Origin: Ascidia mentula
Taxonomy: Eukaryota > Chordata > Ascidiacea > Phlebobranchia > Ascidiidae
Length of the DNA: 64,000 nucleotides
Assembly: GCA_947561715.1 (NCBI GenBank)
Contig: OX387204.1
Span: 16,373,001-16,437,000, forward strand
Reading direction: 5' to 3'
In this document: positions 11,077 to 23,054 of the stretch, in pieces
Layout: each line of letters starts with the position of its first letter
How positions within the stretch are numbered: position 1 is the stretch's first letter
Notes under the pieces: generated by a model
Told to the model about the DNA's origin: nothing
The model's input: the letters and a program-made list of their open reading frames with translations, nothing else
Database searches by the model: none
Program-made: the position numbers and the translations under genes

Positions 11077-12748
11077 AGAAATTGTGCTGTCGTTTTTGGA
11101 AACAGTGGAACTTGACTTTGTTGTTAAGGCTTCATAATTGTGATCGAGTGTTTTGTGTTTTTTCGTATCTTCGCTTGTTTTTGAATCGCATTGTGTTGCA
11201 TTTACACGTGATGAAGCAAGAGATACTCGCGAAAGCTTGTGTATTTCACAAAATAAAAGTCAGTCATCTCAAAGAGTGCCAAACCAGGGTAATTCAGTTC
11301 ATAGCCACAAGAGTGATGCGGCATTTAACATAGTTTGCGGATTAACATGCGACATATTGTGTCACATTCCACAAACCATGCATCTATGGCATGCAAGAGC
11401 GTCACCTCTGTCGTACGTAATGCACTGTGACCACAAAAGATTAATTCGATATAAATGGAAATGAGCAAAACACTTGCTTCGAATGTTCCTACTTCGTGGT
11501 CCAGGGGAAAATCTGTTTTCCTTGTTTAAAGCTTACGTTTTGTTGGCTGGATTGTCGTTTACCTCATACTACATTTGGGCTTTGGCCTCACCTTTGTCGC
11601 TTGAATGGCAATAATATGTGATTACGTCATTCCCAAATGAACTGAGCGGAGCTTCAACCACGCATTGCGCATGTTTTGTGCATACGGTATGTTGAAATAT
11701 TTTACTTGATGAATTTTGTATTTGCCATTCTTTTGCATCAGAAAATGATAAATAATCCTAAGTCGTTTGTCTGTTTCAAGTTTTTACGACATATATATTT
11801 CGCCTGTCTGTGCAGGCGTCGTTAGTATCGCTAAAAACAACACAACAACGGAGTTAACCAACAGTAATGCAAATGTAAAAATACCTTACAAACTGACAAT
11901 CAGATTTTACGATTAGGTAAGGTGCGACTGAACTGTCGGCTTTGGCTTGTTTGTGGGGACGCCCGATAAAACACAAAATGAAAGAAAAAAGGGGGAAACA
12001 CAACAAGCTGCAAACGATAGCGGTAAAAAATGCCGGCGGTGATCTGGCTCTACGTCATTGATAAGCTTGTCACAATGACAACACAGTTGGTGGACACTTC
12101 AATGGTAAGCGGAAGTAAAAACAAAAACAAAACCGACACTTACATGGTAAGTTTTGCATCAGAATGCATGCAGCGCTTTCCTATTTTCACCTTTCAATCG
12201 TGGATTACCGGTAAAGTGGAGCCCTTCCTCATTTTGAGAAATACTTTGCGATCTCTTTATCACCGGAATCGCTTCGCCCTTTGCCTTTACGCTCCACGCC
12301 CAACAATTGTGATGAACGTTAGGCGGTCCAGTGTCAAGGTACCGCTTCGGTGCTTGTCTTAAGTCAGCGCAGATTGACCTTGCCGCTCGAACACACGTTT
12401 TCTCGATGTTACAGGTGATGAACACAGTGTTACAGGTGGTGGATGTAGTGCGGCATTGAACACATGTTTTTTCGATGCAGTTGACTTTAAGCTCAACATG
12501 AGAAATGCATCGAACGTGAAATAGTGGTGAAATTGTTTGCTAGCTAAGAAAAAGTCAATGTATAGAATTGGATGCCTAGAATTTTACTAGTTGAATGTTG
12601 CAAATGTAGGTTTGCTTCGTCAGTATACATAGCAATGATTACTGGTAGAGAAACAGCATTCCTTTATGCAGGCTCAGTTATCGTGTTGAGGTCGATACGC
12701 GGTAGTTAGAAGCAGACGGTAAAGTTGGACTATGTTACCCACAGATCA
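11077..12748. other. 3' flank of B1 and upstream of C1; no gene seen
   Basis: Repeated downstream of B2 (26390-27640) and B3 (44094-45350). Open frames at the beginning are the 3'UTR of B1. About 330 bp in unit 1 (roughly 11740-12155) has no counterpart in units 2 and 3. From about 12160 it matches the stretch that is duplicated with C2' and C3'. Confidence 0.5.
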
Positions 12749-12955
12749 GAGCGAGATTTGAAAAAAAGTCCCCGGTAAGCTTTGAACTCACGACCCTGGG
12801 CTAACCAGGCCCAACGCTTTGTCTATTGAGCTCAAACGACTATAGTGGTCACGATACACTTTTGCTTCAGCGCACAACTTGCCAGTCGACATTTACGTTT
12901 ACTGTGGTCGCCAAGTGAGGCCCTGTGCAGTGAAGCGATCCTGTCTAGTCGTGCC
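12749..12955 (-). repeat. Old tRNA-derived SINE relic upstream of C1
   Basis: tRNA-like head on the - strand (TTTGAACTCACGACCCTGGG, 12780-12799) with SINE-body remnants, the last (GGTCGCCAAGTGAGGCCCTG) on the + strand. This is the same inverted composite layout as in the type A introns but more diverged. Confidence 0.65.
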
Positions 12956-13093
12956 AAATCATTTCTGTGTGTGAGCTTCAGCGCTAAAATCTTAAAATAT
13001 TTCTAAAATATAGGTCATTAACCTGGACAAACTGAGGAAAACTGACTAATACCGTTTATTGTCTTTCCTGTAAACATTCTCACTCGTGTCAAC

Positions 13094-16000
13094 ATGCCAG
13101 CATCCACACAGCAGAGTGATGTAGTGATGAACATGGAACCCATCGAAGACGAGCGGTTGTCTGATAAACAAAATGTCGAAGCTTGCTGTGGTCGAAAAAT
13201 GAATAAGAACAACATTTTATTGGCTTTGACTTTCGCAAGTAAAGATTACATTCATTCATTTATGAATACTCTTTATATATTATACAATCTAACAGGTGTC
13301 TTTGTGGGTATCGTGCTTGGAATCGGATTGCGGCATGCAAGTTTGTCTGAAAATGCCAAAGCTTTGGTGGCTTTTCCCGGAGAAATTCTGTTGAGGTTAC
13401 TTAAGATGATGGCAATACCTCTCATAATGACCAGTATTGTTTCAGGTACTTTTAGTATATTCGCACTAGTTATACCGTATATAAATTTATGCAAAAATGT
13501 CAGCGTTGCACATGATGCCAAATTCTGACGTCATTTAACTTTCCTCTTTAATAATATCTGGTTTTTGAACCGTTTTATTTTTTGAAGCAACAAGACATTA
13601 TGAAATTCATCTCTATTTGATCAACATGATTTTATTATTAATCGGAATTGCTCTTCTGGTACTCAGTTGCCAGAAGAGCAATTCCGATTAATTAGTATGC
13701 CTGGCAACAAAAATAGCAGTATATAATTTTATTATTTGCCCTGTACTTAGATTCATTTTGATTCATACGTTTGCTATTTCCAGGGGTTGCCGATTTGCAC
13801 AGAAGAAAGAGTGGTCGGGTGGGATTGCACATAATAATCTATTACATCTCCACCACCTTCTGTGCTATATGTATTGGGCTAGCTTTAGCGTTGGTAATTC
13901 AGCCAGGTCGCCAGAAGCAAGCTCAAAGAACGGAATCTTCAAGCAGACATGCAAAGTCCACCTTTTCCACCTTGGACACGGTGTTAGATTTGATTCGGTA
14001 ATGTTAAGACACTAGCGATGTGCCGTACGCAATTCGAATATAGGCTATATTTCCAATGTGGTCACCGCATCCCCATATAGACACCGAATCCGAATATAGA
14101 CACCGAATCCGAATATAGACACCGCATCCCAATATAGACACCGAATGCCTATATTGACTCAGAATCCCTATGTAGACACCGAATCCCTACATAGACACCG
14201 AATCGCAGCGTTCCTACTTTCGTTCGCATTTTGTTGAAAACGGTGTGTAAGCGGGTTGTTTTTCACAATGTGGAGTACTGGTTATATATAAATTACGTCA
14301 CTTGCATGTAAATCATTAGTTTTGAAATATAGTTAAAATCAGTTTTTTTGCAGGAACCTATTTCCGAAAAACTTGATCGAAGCGTGGTTTCGAGGTGTAA
14401 GTAACAACAAGCACAAAGTGCCGTGCCTTTCTGTGTTTATAAACGAATCAATTGCATAACAGTTTTTACGTTTTGACAGGATTCCACAAAGACGACCTTC
14501 GTAAAACAAACAACAAACAATTCTTTAAATTTCTCATCTAATTTCACCACAAAAGTCATCAAAACGTTGGAGACCACAAACGGTTTAAATGCTTTGGGTA
14601 AACGCGAAAACTGTGTTCAAATTAATTGCGAAATATTTATTGTAAAAATATTATTTTAGGTTTGATAACATTTTGCCTCATGCTGGGAATCGCGCTTGGT
14701 AAACGAAAGAAATCTGAAGGGGAAGTTTTGAATCGCTTTTTCAACGAACTATTCAATGTTTTCATGGATATTGTGATGAACATTATGTGGTACGATCATA
14801 AACCTTCACGGTGGTAACATTACATGCATAGTGCAGAAAAAACTACAATGTAGATTCTCCTCACGTTACCTTTAGCTGCATTCATGTAATTGGGTTTTGA
14901 ATAGCGATGAAAATTGAGATAAGAAGCTTTAACGAAAAAAGGCAGCCACACCAAGCGTTCCTTTAAAAATAACCAGTGGTAAGTATAAATGACTTTACCA
15001 GCATCCAATGCAGGTACGCTCCGGTAGGAATTTGCAGTCTCATAGCCGGAAACTTACTCCAAGTTGGTGACATGCTTTCCACAATGAGGACCCTCGGTCT
15101 CTACATGGTGAGGACACAAACGCAACATAGCCAGTATACAAATGTATTCAAAGTTTTGTGGTTTGCAGACCACCATCATCATCAGCCTTTTTATACAAAC
15201 CATGTTGGTTTATTCCGCCATATACTGGATAGTTACCAGAAAAAATCCGCTTAAAATGTATTTGGGCTCACTGCAAGCAATTTTAACAGCAGCGGGTACT
15301 TCATCCAGGTAAGTGAATACCACCATTCGTCACTAATTAAAACTTCATACTTTATTTGAAAAGTATGAAACAACGAAAGTTACAGTTGATACTTCGCAAA
15401 AGCACTAGACAAGAAATGAGCACTTTTTGCTTTGTTTGCTAACAAAAATAAAATTCAGATAATAGCCTATTCTGTTGCACAAACGTATCAATACAAGACT
15501 TATTTTACATCTTATAACCAGAAAGTGTCAAATCCCAAATCTTTTATACTGCAAAACTGTTGGTTAACAGTCATTATTTTCCAGTACGCAAACGTTGTTC
15601 ACAGTGCCGCAACCTTGCCTGTCACCATGCATTGCGCCGAAGAAAACCTGAAGATCGACAAACGATTCACTCGTCTGGTTCTTCCTCTCGGGGCCACAAT
15701 TAACATGGACGGTGGTGCCATGTTTCAAGGCATTGTAACTGTGACGGTGGCACAGATACACGGGGTTACATTATCATTCGGCCAAATCCTCACAGTATGG
15801 TAAGAAGTTCAATAAAAACAAAGCTAGCCTTGAGATAAACAGGTGGCTGCAAAAACTGTAGCACTGGTGATTTGTTCTAAGGATTGCATTGTAAATTTTA
15901 AAACTAAATTGGGGTAAAATCCTCACCGTACAGCATGCGTGAACATGCATTATGGGTAATTAGGGGCTTAGTATACGCGCTCAACGCTACCTGCAAAACT

Positions 16001-16428
16001 ACCTGAATTAACTTTTCTAGCAATCACTTTTTCTGAGATAAGCAGGACGTTTAATATGTTGTGTTTTTTAAGTATCACAGGTTCGTTGGCGTCGGTTGGT
16101 GCAGCAGCCATTCCAGGTAGCGGTATTGTGGTCGTGCTCTTCGTCCTTCAATCAGTCGGGTTACCAGTGGAAACTATTGGGTTACTCTATACAGTCGACT
16201 GGTTTTTGTGAGTATTCCCGCCTCCAAAGCATCAAAACAAGTGAACAATTTCCTCAATGGCGTTTTGTGTCTATGCTCAGGGGGAGGCTCCGTACCATTG
16301 TGAATATTCTTGGTGACATCACCGGAGTTTGCGTCATTTCCTATTTGCATCGGGAATCGTTTGACGTCAGCAAGGAGGAATTTGAAATGCTGGATGCCGA
16401 AGGAGAGCGGGAGTCTAGTGTTTGCTGA
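13094..16428 (+). CDS. SLC1-family amino acid transporter, type C copy 1 (C1), intact, 11 exons
   Basis: Exons: 13094-13238, 13296-13445, 13784-13997, 14354-14396, 14480-14597, 14660-14789, 15014-15107, 15169-15308, 15605-15799, 16073-16207, 16281-16428; 503 aa with all phases matching. Hallmarks: TM1 [23 protein letters not shown] in exon 3; glycosylation sequons NNS, NFS, NFT in exon 5; HP1 [14 protein letters not shown]7 [12 protein letters not shown]2 [11 protein letters not shown]8 [16 protein letters not shown]. Compared with EAATs the NMDGT Thr is Gly and the following Glu is Gln. The TM8 Asp (GltPh D394, substrate amino group) is Gly here, while C2 and C3 have Glu. Intron 1 is only 57 bp, a multiple of three and open in frame. 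The ATG follows AAC and sits 8 residues before the conserved DVVMNMEP segment. Transport competence is uncertain because of the TM8 change. Confidence 0.88.
13637..13692. repeat. Perfect 23-bp-arm hairpin in intron 2 of C1
   Basis: Arms 13637-13659 and 13670-13692 are exact reverse complements around a 10-base loop. The structure is also present in C2 (29903-29925 / 29945-29967) and, with slight changes, in C3 (47611-47633 / 47653-47675). It may be a fold-back transposon remnant or a structured RNA. Confidence 0.75.
14061..14205. repeat. 20-bp minisatellite in intron 3 of C1
   Basis: About 7 copies of a 20-bp unit close to CCGAATCCCTATATAGACAC, with variants. Confidence 0.8.
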
Positions 16429-16904
16429 GGAAAGCTTCCGGCCTAAACAATTGCTTGATAATGTTAACATAGAGAAAAATATGTACAAAATAGTGATTAA
16501 CATACGTTGTTTCGATGATTTTTATATCTCTAACCTATGGAAAAGGTCTGAAAAAATGGACAAATGGATTTCTTTCAGATTAACAGCAACAAATAAAATT
16601 ACATTAAATTTAGAGGCCTCTTATTATTTTGCAAATATTGACGAAATCAACTCTTGGTCCCATTCCAAGCCACAAAGACGTGAGCCAAAGATAGTAGTTT
16701 GCACTGTTTTTACCTATCCGGTCCCATCAGTGCAACTGGTGAGGAAGGATGGTTTTGCAAGCAGAATAGACAGACTATTCCACTTTGTAGTTAACGTCGA
16801 TCCGTTACGAACCACAGTAGAACGTTCTATTGCCGTGTAAAAAGTTTAAAAAGAGCTCTGATGCATTGCCGATCGGGATTTCTGCATATCAAAACGCATT
16901 AAGT
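16429..16904. other. 3' flank of C1; no gene seen
   Basis: Matches the flank of C2 (32920-33420) and C3 (50439-50930). The stretch near 16700-16830 is a diverged relative of the palindromic repeat (CCCATCAGTGCAACTGGTGA). Confidence 0.5.
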
Positions 16905-17095
16905 GCGCAAAAGAACCATAATAATCAATGAGAGCTGCAGACAGGGTGTATACACGCACTGTTTCGACCTGTAAGGTCTCATCAGTGCAGCTGTTGAAGT
17001 GGCACTGTGCTAGCTGGCAGATTAGCAGACACACAGATTTCCACTTTGTGGTACCTTTCGGTCAATCGTCGATATGTTGGGTACCAAACTAGGTA
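16905..17095. repeat. Partial copy of the palindromic repeat at the unit 1/2 junction
   Basis: Matches the first part of the element (AATGAGAGCTGCAGACAGG, then GTACCTTTCGGTCAATCG). It stops at about 17096, where unit 2 sequence equivalent to position ~1225 of unit 1 begins. The breakpoint between the two units therefore lies at this repeat. Confidence 0.7.
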
Positions 17096-17794
17096 TTGGG
17101 ATGAGCGTTATGCTAGATCGTGTGGTTAGCTATACCCGTTGCAAATATAGGTCACCACCCTTCTGTGTTGTTGTCGTTTTACATCAGAGAAAGTTATCGT
17201 TTTTGAAGCAAATGGTTAAACTGAAATATGTCTACGTGCGTATTGTAGTAATGTTTAATTGTTTTTTGAATCACCTGATTATCCTTGTTTCGGTGAGTGA
17301 CTCTTGCTACTTCTGTGTGGGTACCTGGACTCGTTGGTTTGCACTGCTGTGTGTGTGTTGAATAACAACAAAGCTTCGCATGTTGGGTAGTTTCCAGCTT
17401 TTGTGTACAATTTTCAACTTATCTTTATTCGGTCGTCATACCTTCGTACCATTGAAAACGAATTTATTCGTTTTGTTTTATTTCTTTATTTTGTTGCCTT
17501 CTTTATTTTTACTTTACCTCTATGCACTTTAATTCTCTTGGTTATTTTCCTGCACATTTAATATGCATCGTATTTGTTTCACCTTTTCACAGTTTAAATT
17601 GGTATGCTTGAGCAGCAGACGTGTGGTACGCTGATTGGTTAAGGTTCTGACGGGCGAAGTAATTAGTGGCAAGCCAGACAGTTCTCTGGTGGTGGCGCAC
17701 GGTGAGGAACGGGTGTTTTTGTGAGCCGCCGTTGTGTGATGGACCGGGTTTGTAGCGCTGAGGTCTGATAGAGACTGGGTGTTGGGCTCTAGAT
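17096..17794. other. 5' flank of A2; start of unit 2, no gene seen
   Basis: Equivalent to 1225-1922 of unit 1. The first ~1.2 kb of the unit and the exon 10-11 relic are missing here compared with units 3 and 4. Confidence 0.55.
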
Positions 17795-17970
17795 CAGTGT
17801 TTCCTAACCGCGAGCACCTTTCCGTAATTTGCGGATAAAGCTCGAATTTAACAAATCGTAAGTGATCTTAAAATGTTTGAGGTTACTTTGCCACACTCAA
17901 CTAGGTGGTACGCGTCGAAATAGTTTTACCTCCAAGTGGTACGAAACCACAAAAAGGTTGGGAATCACTG
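17795..17970. mobile_element. hAT-like MITE upstream of A2, internally deleted
   Basis: Same element and same CTCTAGAT duplication (17787-17794, 17971-17978), but about 50 bp near the left end, with the GGTGGTATACTCG stretch, are missing. Both termini are kept. Confidence 0.85.
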
Positions 17971-18200
17971 CTCTAGATAAAGTAAAGTACTGTTGTATGT
18001 AAGCGGTAAAACTGACGGATTAATCGTTTTTACCCTATATACGTATTTCCGCCAAGCCTTATCAAAACAAAAGTAGCCATCAATATGGTTGCGCGACTCC
18101 AGGTCTTTGCGGTAGGTCGTCAATGTAGGGTAGCCTGGGCGTTTACCAAGTTGCATTAATTTCGGTTACACTATTCAATGTTTTCTTTACAGTTCTAAGT

Positions 18201-21200
18201 ATGTCAGAGTCTGCACAATTTGGTGACGTTGTGTTGCATATTGAATCAATCAAAAGCCAGAAAATACCTTCAAAAGAAAAATGCTTTGCTTTCTGCGGTC
18301 GCAACGTGGAGAAGAACAAACTATTGGTCGCTTTTACTTTAATAAGTATTCATTACATTTGTCTAATGAATGTTACTTATACAATCATTAACTTTGGAAA
18401 ATGTCATGTAATCTCAGGCGTTTTTGTTGGGATTGTGCTTGGAATCGGATTGCGATATGCGAGTTTGTCTGAAAATGCCAAAAGTTTGGTGGGTTTTCCT
18501 GGAGAAATTCTGTTGAGGTTACTTAAGATGATGTCCCTGCCTCTAATAACGACCAGTATTGTTACAGGTATGCCTGGTAACATTTAAGTGTTTTTTAAGT
18601 GGTTACAAAGACAAACATGTTGCCATCAAATGTTGTCCTACATAGGCTACCTTAAGTCATGCTTCGTGGTGACTTCTGTATTCTAATCGTTATTCTATAT
18701 TCCAAGTTTCGCGGTTTACATGTAATAGTTACAGGGGTTGCCGATTTGTACAGAAGAAAGAGTGGTCGGGTGGGATTGCACATAATAATCTATTATATCT
18801 CTACCACCTTCTGTGCTGTATGTATTGGGCTGGCTTTGGCGTTGGCAATTCAGCCAGGGCTTCAGAACCGTACTCTGGATGAAGTCACTGCTAACGAAAC
18901 AGCTAAAGGAAAAGGTCCAACTCTTTCGGCCATGGATACTGTCCTAGATTTATTGCGGTAAATTAGGAACACTAAATTTTAAAGTATTTTTTTACTCTGA
19001 AAGCAGTTGCAAATTTTCACATTCTAAGCACATCATCTTATGTTACAATTTTTGTCATAAACATTTTTGCAAAAGCCACCAACAGCATGAATATAAAAAT
19101 TGATATCTCTTATGCTTATTACACTTGTGATTGCAGAAACATGTTTCCAGAAAACTTGATTAAGGCCTGGTTTCAATTGGTAAGTGTGTTAAATTGTCTT
19201 TAAACCACATTCGAAATTATTTTAATTTTACGAGGTTGTCAGTCTGAAAAAAAAAAGAAAATAATCCTTACAAAATAAGTTATCTAAAATTATTCCTTTC
19301 AGGACCAAACAAAGAAATTTTTGAAACAAATTTCCGAAAACTCCTCATCTAATACAACCACAGAAACTGTTAAATCGTTGGGCACTACTAAAGGATCCAA
19401 TGCTTTAGGTGAGTCCAATTACTGGAACAAAAACTAGGGGCAAATGGCTAAAAGATACGCATAAGATAATGTACGTGTATTCAAAAATAGTATTAAAATA
19501 TATGATAGCCTGGCCTTGAATTGATGCTAGAGAGACGAGGGTAATTGTTTCAGTAGTCAGTACATTGTTTAGCAATTTAGCTGGCAATTAATAGTTATAT
19601 ACACTGAAATATCTTAACATCTGCAATTTTTTTTTATGTATTTACTACGAAGGTTTGGTAATGTTTTCCCTTATGGTGGGAATCGCCATTGGCAAGAATT
19701 ACGAAAATGTGTATCGTTTTTTCAACGAACTTTTCCATGTTTTTATGGACGTCTTGATGCACATTACCTGGTAAATGAAGCTAATTTAATGAACGGATAC
19801 AGAATATAGGACTACGAATAATAATTGTAAACTCCTAGGTGTGCTCCAGTTGGAATATGTAGTTTAATAGCTGGCAATCTGGTTAAAGTCAACAGCTTCC
19901 TTGTATCAGTAAAGACCCTCGGCCTATACTTGGTGAGAAGTTTTAATGCTGTATTGGGATTTTCTACATAAATCATGCGTTACAAACTTAATCAAAAGAA
20001 AACGCAGTAATGTTTCATGCAATGGCATAATTGGCTGGCTCGCCCTAGCTGGATCAAGATTGTTTGGTTAACAGGCTTCGCAGTCCAGCTGGGTCAATCA
20101 CTTTTTCCGAAAGTCCGGAGAGAGATCTGAAAAATCAAGTTCCTGGTGAGGTTTGAACTCATGACCCTGGGCTAATCTGGCCCAACGCTCTACCGATAGA
20201 GCTACCGGAAGCTCGGCGGTTTCATGGTGTATATTGTGGCCAAGGTACACTGTTATGGTACGCAAGTACACAACTTGCCAGGAAACCTTCACATATAAGT
20301 AGGGGATCTCTATCACTATAATCAGACAACGTAGAAACGTTTTATGCAATGGCATGATGGACAAGATCGCCCCACTGCGCAGGTCCTTACGTGGGAATCA
20401 CATCTCCGACTTGTCAGGAAAACCTAGCTGATCAAGTTATGTAGCAATACCTGGACTGCGAAGCCTGTAAACCTTGATTAAAAGATAAACTTGTTGAGTG
20501 GAAATCTAACAATATCCACAATATTTGGCAGACTACCGTCGTTGTTGGATTTTCTCTTCAAGTATTACTTGTACATTTCTCCGTGTATTGGATCATTACC
20601 CGACGAAATCCATTTCGAGTGTTACTAGGTTCTATGCAGGCCGTGTTTACAATGATTGCTGTTAGCTCAAGGTATTGGTGTCAACTAATGTCAAAAGCAA
20701 TATAAAAAGGCGGAATTAAGTTTTATTTTCTGACAAAGGTAGAATTTTTTTCAAAACAAATTTCCGAAAACTCCTCCATCTAATACAACCACAGAAACTG
20801 TTAAATCAGATTCACTCGACGTAGATCAAAAACATATTAAACTTCAAAACCTTTTTCAACGTGCAAAACTCGAGATGCTAAGACAACTTTTGCACATGCC
20901 AATTAACTCAATTAAACTAAACTTTTCCCGCAAACTAATATGTTTTTTAAAGCCATATCATTTCAAACCAGTATGTTCAAATTTATGACGAAGAAATCTT
21001 CATCTGTCTTCCATTACATAGTGCTGCAACCTTACCTGTCACCATGCATTGCGCCGAAGAAAACCTGAAGATAGACAAGCGCTTAACCCGTCTGGTTCTT
21101 CCCCTCGGAGCCACAATCAACATGGATGGCGCTGCCATGTTTCAAGGCATTGTGACTGTGACCGTTGCACAAATGAATGGGATTTCGTTATCCGCGGGAC

Positions 21201-21800
21201 AAATTATCACAGTATGGTAGGAAACAATTTTATGACACAGAGTTCACTATTTGGGAAGTTTATAATTGTTCGTCTTAAGGTCAAGTACAAAATGAAAGCA
21301 TTAGACCACTTTTACTTTATCGCAAAAAAGCAGTGTTTTTACAATGCTGACTTTTGTTTGGCGTAAAGATTGTTTAAAAATATACAACTAATAACCGTGT
21401 ATTAAACAACGTACATAATGGGCTTCAAACCCTCTTTTTTAAGCGTCACTGGTTCGTTGGCTTCAATTGGTGCTGCGGCCATTCCTGGTTCTGGACTTGT
21501 GGTAGTTGTGTTCGTAATTCAGTCCATCGGGTTGCCAATAGAAACCATCGGACTTCTTTATACAGTGGACTGGATAATGTTAGTATATGATTGATGGGCA
21601 CTGGTTTCTTGTACTCCAATCTTTCATTTTCTGACAATCACTTTCCTATTTTGCATAGAGACAGAATGCGAGGCATCGTAAACATCGTGGGTGACGTCTT
21701 CGGGGTTTGTGTTATCGCTCATTTGAATCGTGATGTTGGTGACGTCAGCGAGTACGAAGTGGAGGCGCTTGGTGTCTGTGAAGTAGATACGAGTGCGTAA
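18201..21800 (+). CDS. SLC1-family amino acid transporter, type A copy 2 (A2), intact, 11 exons
   Basis: Exons: 18201-18345, 18418-18567, 18735-18957, 19137-19179, 19303-19408, 19653-19770, 19839-19932, 20532-20671, 21022-21216, 21444-21578, 21659-21800. Each exon has the same length as in A1, giving 496 aa, and all splice sites are intact. Motifs match A1 ([42 protein letters not shown]). Exon 9 reads [10 protein letters not shown] where A1 and A4 have SLSVGQ. The N-terminus [11 protein letters not shown] is shared with A3, whereas A1 and A4 have [12 protein letters not shown] pyrimidine-rich acceptor (TTTCTTTACAG) ends at 18192, 8 bases before the ATG, suggesting an upstream 5'UTR exon or spliced leader. 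Intron 7 carries the composite SINE shared by all A copies. Confidence 0.9.
20002..20480 (-). mobile_element. Composite tRNA-derived SINE in intron 7 of A2
   Basis: Orthologous to the copy in A1, with the same inverted layout and the head near 20130-20212. Confidence 0.7.
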
Positions 21801-22812
21801 GAAGAAGGAATGTCATTGTTTGGTTTAACGTATTTAGTAACAATTTACCCAGACATTTCAAATTGTTCTTCTGTGTTTTCTCGCTACAACGCTTCTATGG
21901 ATCTTCCTTACCGATACGTACACTGAACATGGGCCCAATTCTTTCCGTGCTTCCACCACCCTATTTTTTTAATTTTCGCAGCTCTTGGCCACATTGTTGA
22001 CAATGAATATTTGTTTAAATACAATTACGTTCACTACTGGCAAATCACAGCGAAGGGCTTCAGTCCTGAGCATATTGCATGGCTGCATACACAAAAGTAT
22101 TTCCTGGGAAATTAACGAACATATTTCGCTAAAAAGCAGTTTCTTATTCTAAAAGAATCTTTAGTTGTTGTGTTTTTTAAAATCGCAAAGTGGCGTTTAC
22201 AAGAAATAAAGGTAATGATCGGTCAGTTGCGTTTTTTGTTGTCCATAAGTTGTTTACCCTTCTATAAAACAGGGTCCAATTCCGCAGATCTAAATCGAAA
22301 TTTTCGCAACAATCTCGGTATTGTCAAGTACAAACTTCACGCCAATTTGATCGCCAACCGACCAATTATCTTATCGAGTCATCAACTAAATGCACACCGT
22401 TCCGCTGCGCCTCACTGTACTCTCCGTCATGTGAATCCACAAGCAGTGCAAATAAAATGTTTTTTCCTTATTTGTGTACGTGATGAATTGCTTCGCCATA
22501 ATCCGGAAAAAGTCTCGCCCAATGGCAGACGAAACTTCGGTTGCCATAGAATCTACGTTAATTTTATTGTCAGAAGGAGAGTTATTCTAAATAGGCATTG
22601 GCTGCCTCAAAAGAATTTGCGCAAAACTGCAACAGTGAAATCTACCGGATGGTATTCATATACAAAATATATGACGCGCAATGTGTACACAACTATATAC
22701 GAACGATGTTCATTTCCGGCATCCATGGTAAGCCTGCGAAAATGGTTTTGTTATATTTTTACCACGTCGTCGACTGGTAGATAAGTGTATAGCTGTTTTT
22801 GCTTGTTTAGAT

Positions 22813-22982
22813 ACAATTATTTTGTAAAAAATTGATTTTTTTGTTTCGACCTACTACCTGAATCAAAGATATTTAAAAACATGTTTTCTATTTTAGCACT
22901 GCGATGTACATCTCCATATGTTTGTTTGAATACCTCAGGTACTAGGTCGAAACAAAAAAATCAATTTTGTACAAAATAATTG
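22813..22982. repeat. Inverted duplication upstream of B2
   Basis: 22813-22864 is nearly the reverse complement of 22929-22982. Units 1, 3 and 4 have only the right-hand copy, with a different short sequence (TTTGGACAGTTTTGAC) in place of the left one. The pattern fits template switching during replication. Confidence 0.7.
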
Positions 22983-23054
22983 TCCTGTGCTTCTAGATTC
23001 CAGACAACTTGCTTTTAATTGTTCTTGTAAAACTACCTAAGTATTCCCACCGCA

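Noticed and set aside
14061-14205. CRISPR-like array
   Set aside because: The repeats are contiguous 20-bp units without unique spacers, lie in an intron of a eukaryotic gene, and have no cas genes nearby.
22170-22784. 204-codon open frame between A2 and B2
   Set aside because: The equivalent stretches in units 1, 3 and 4 keep different frames open and carry indels, and the peptide resembles no known family. Probably chance in conserved duplicated DNA.
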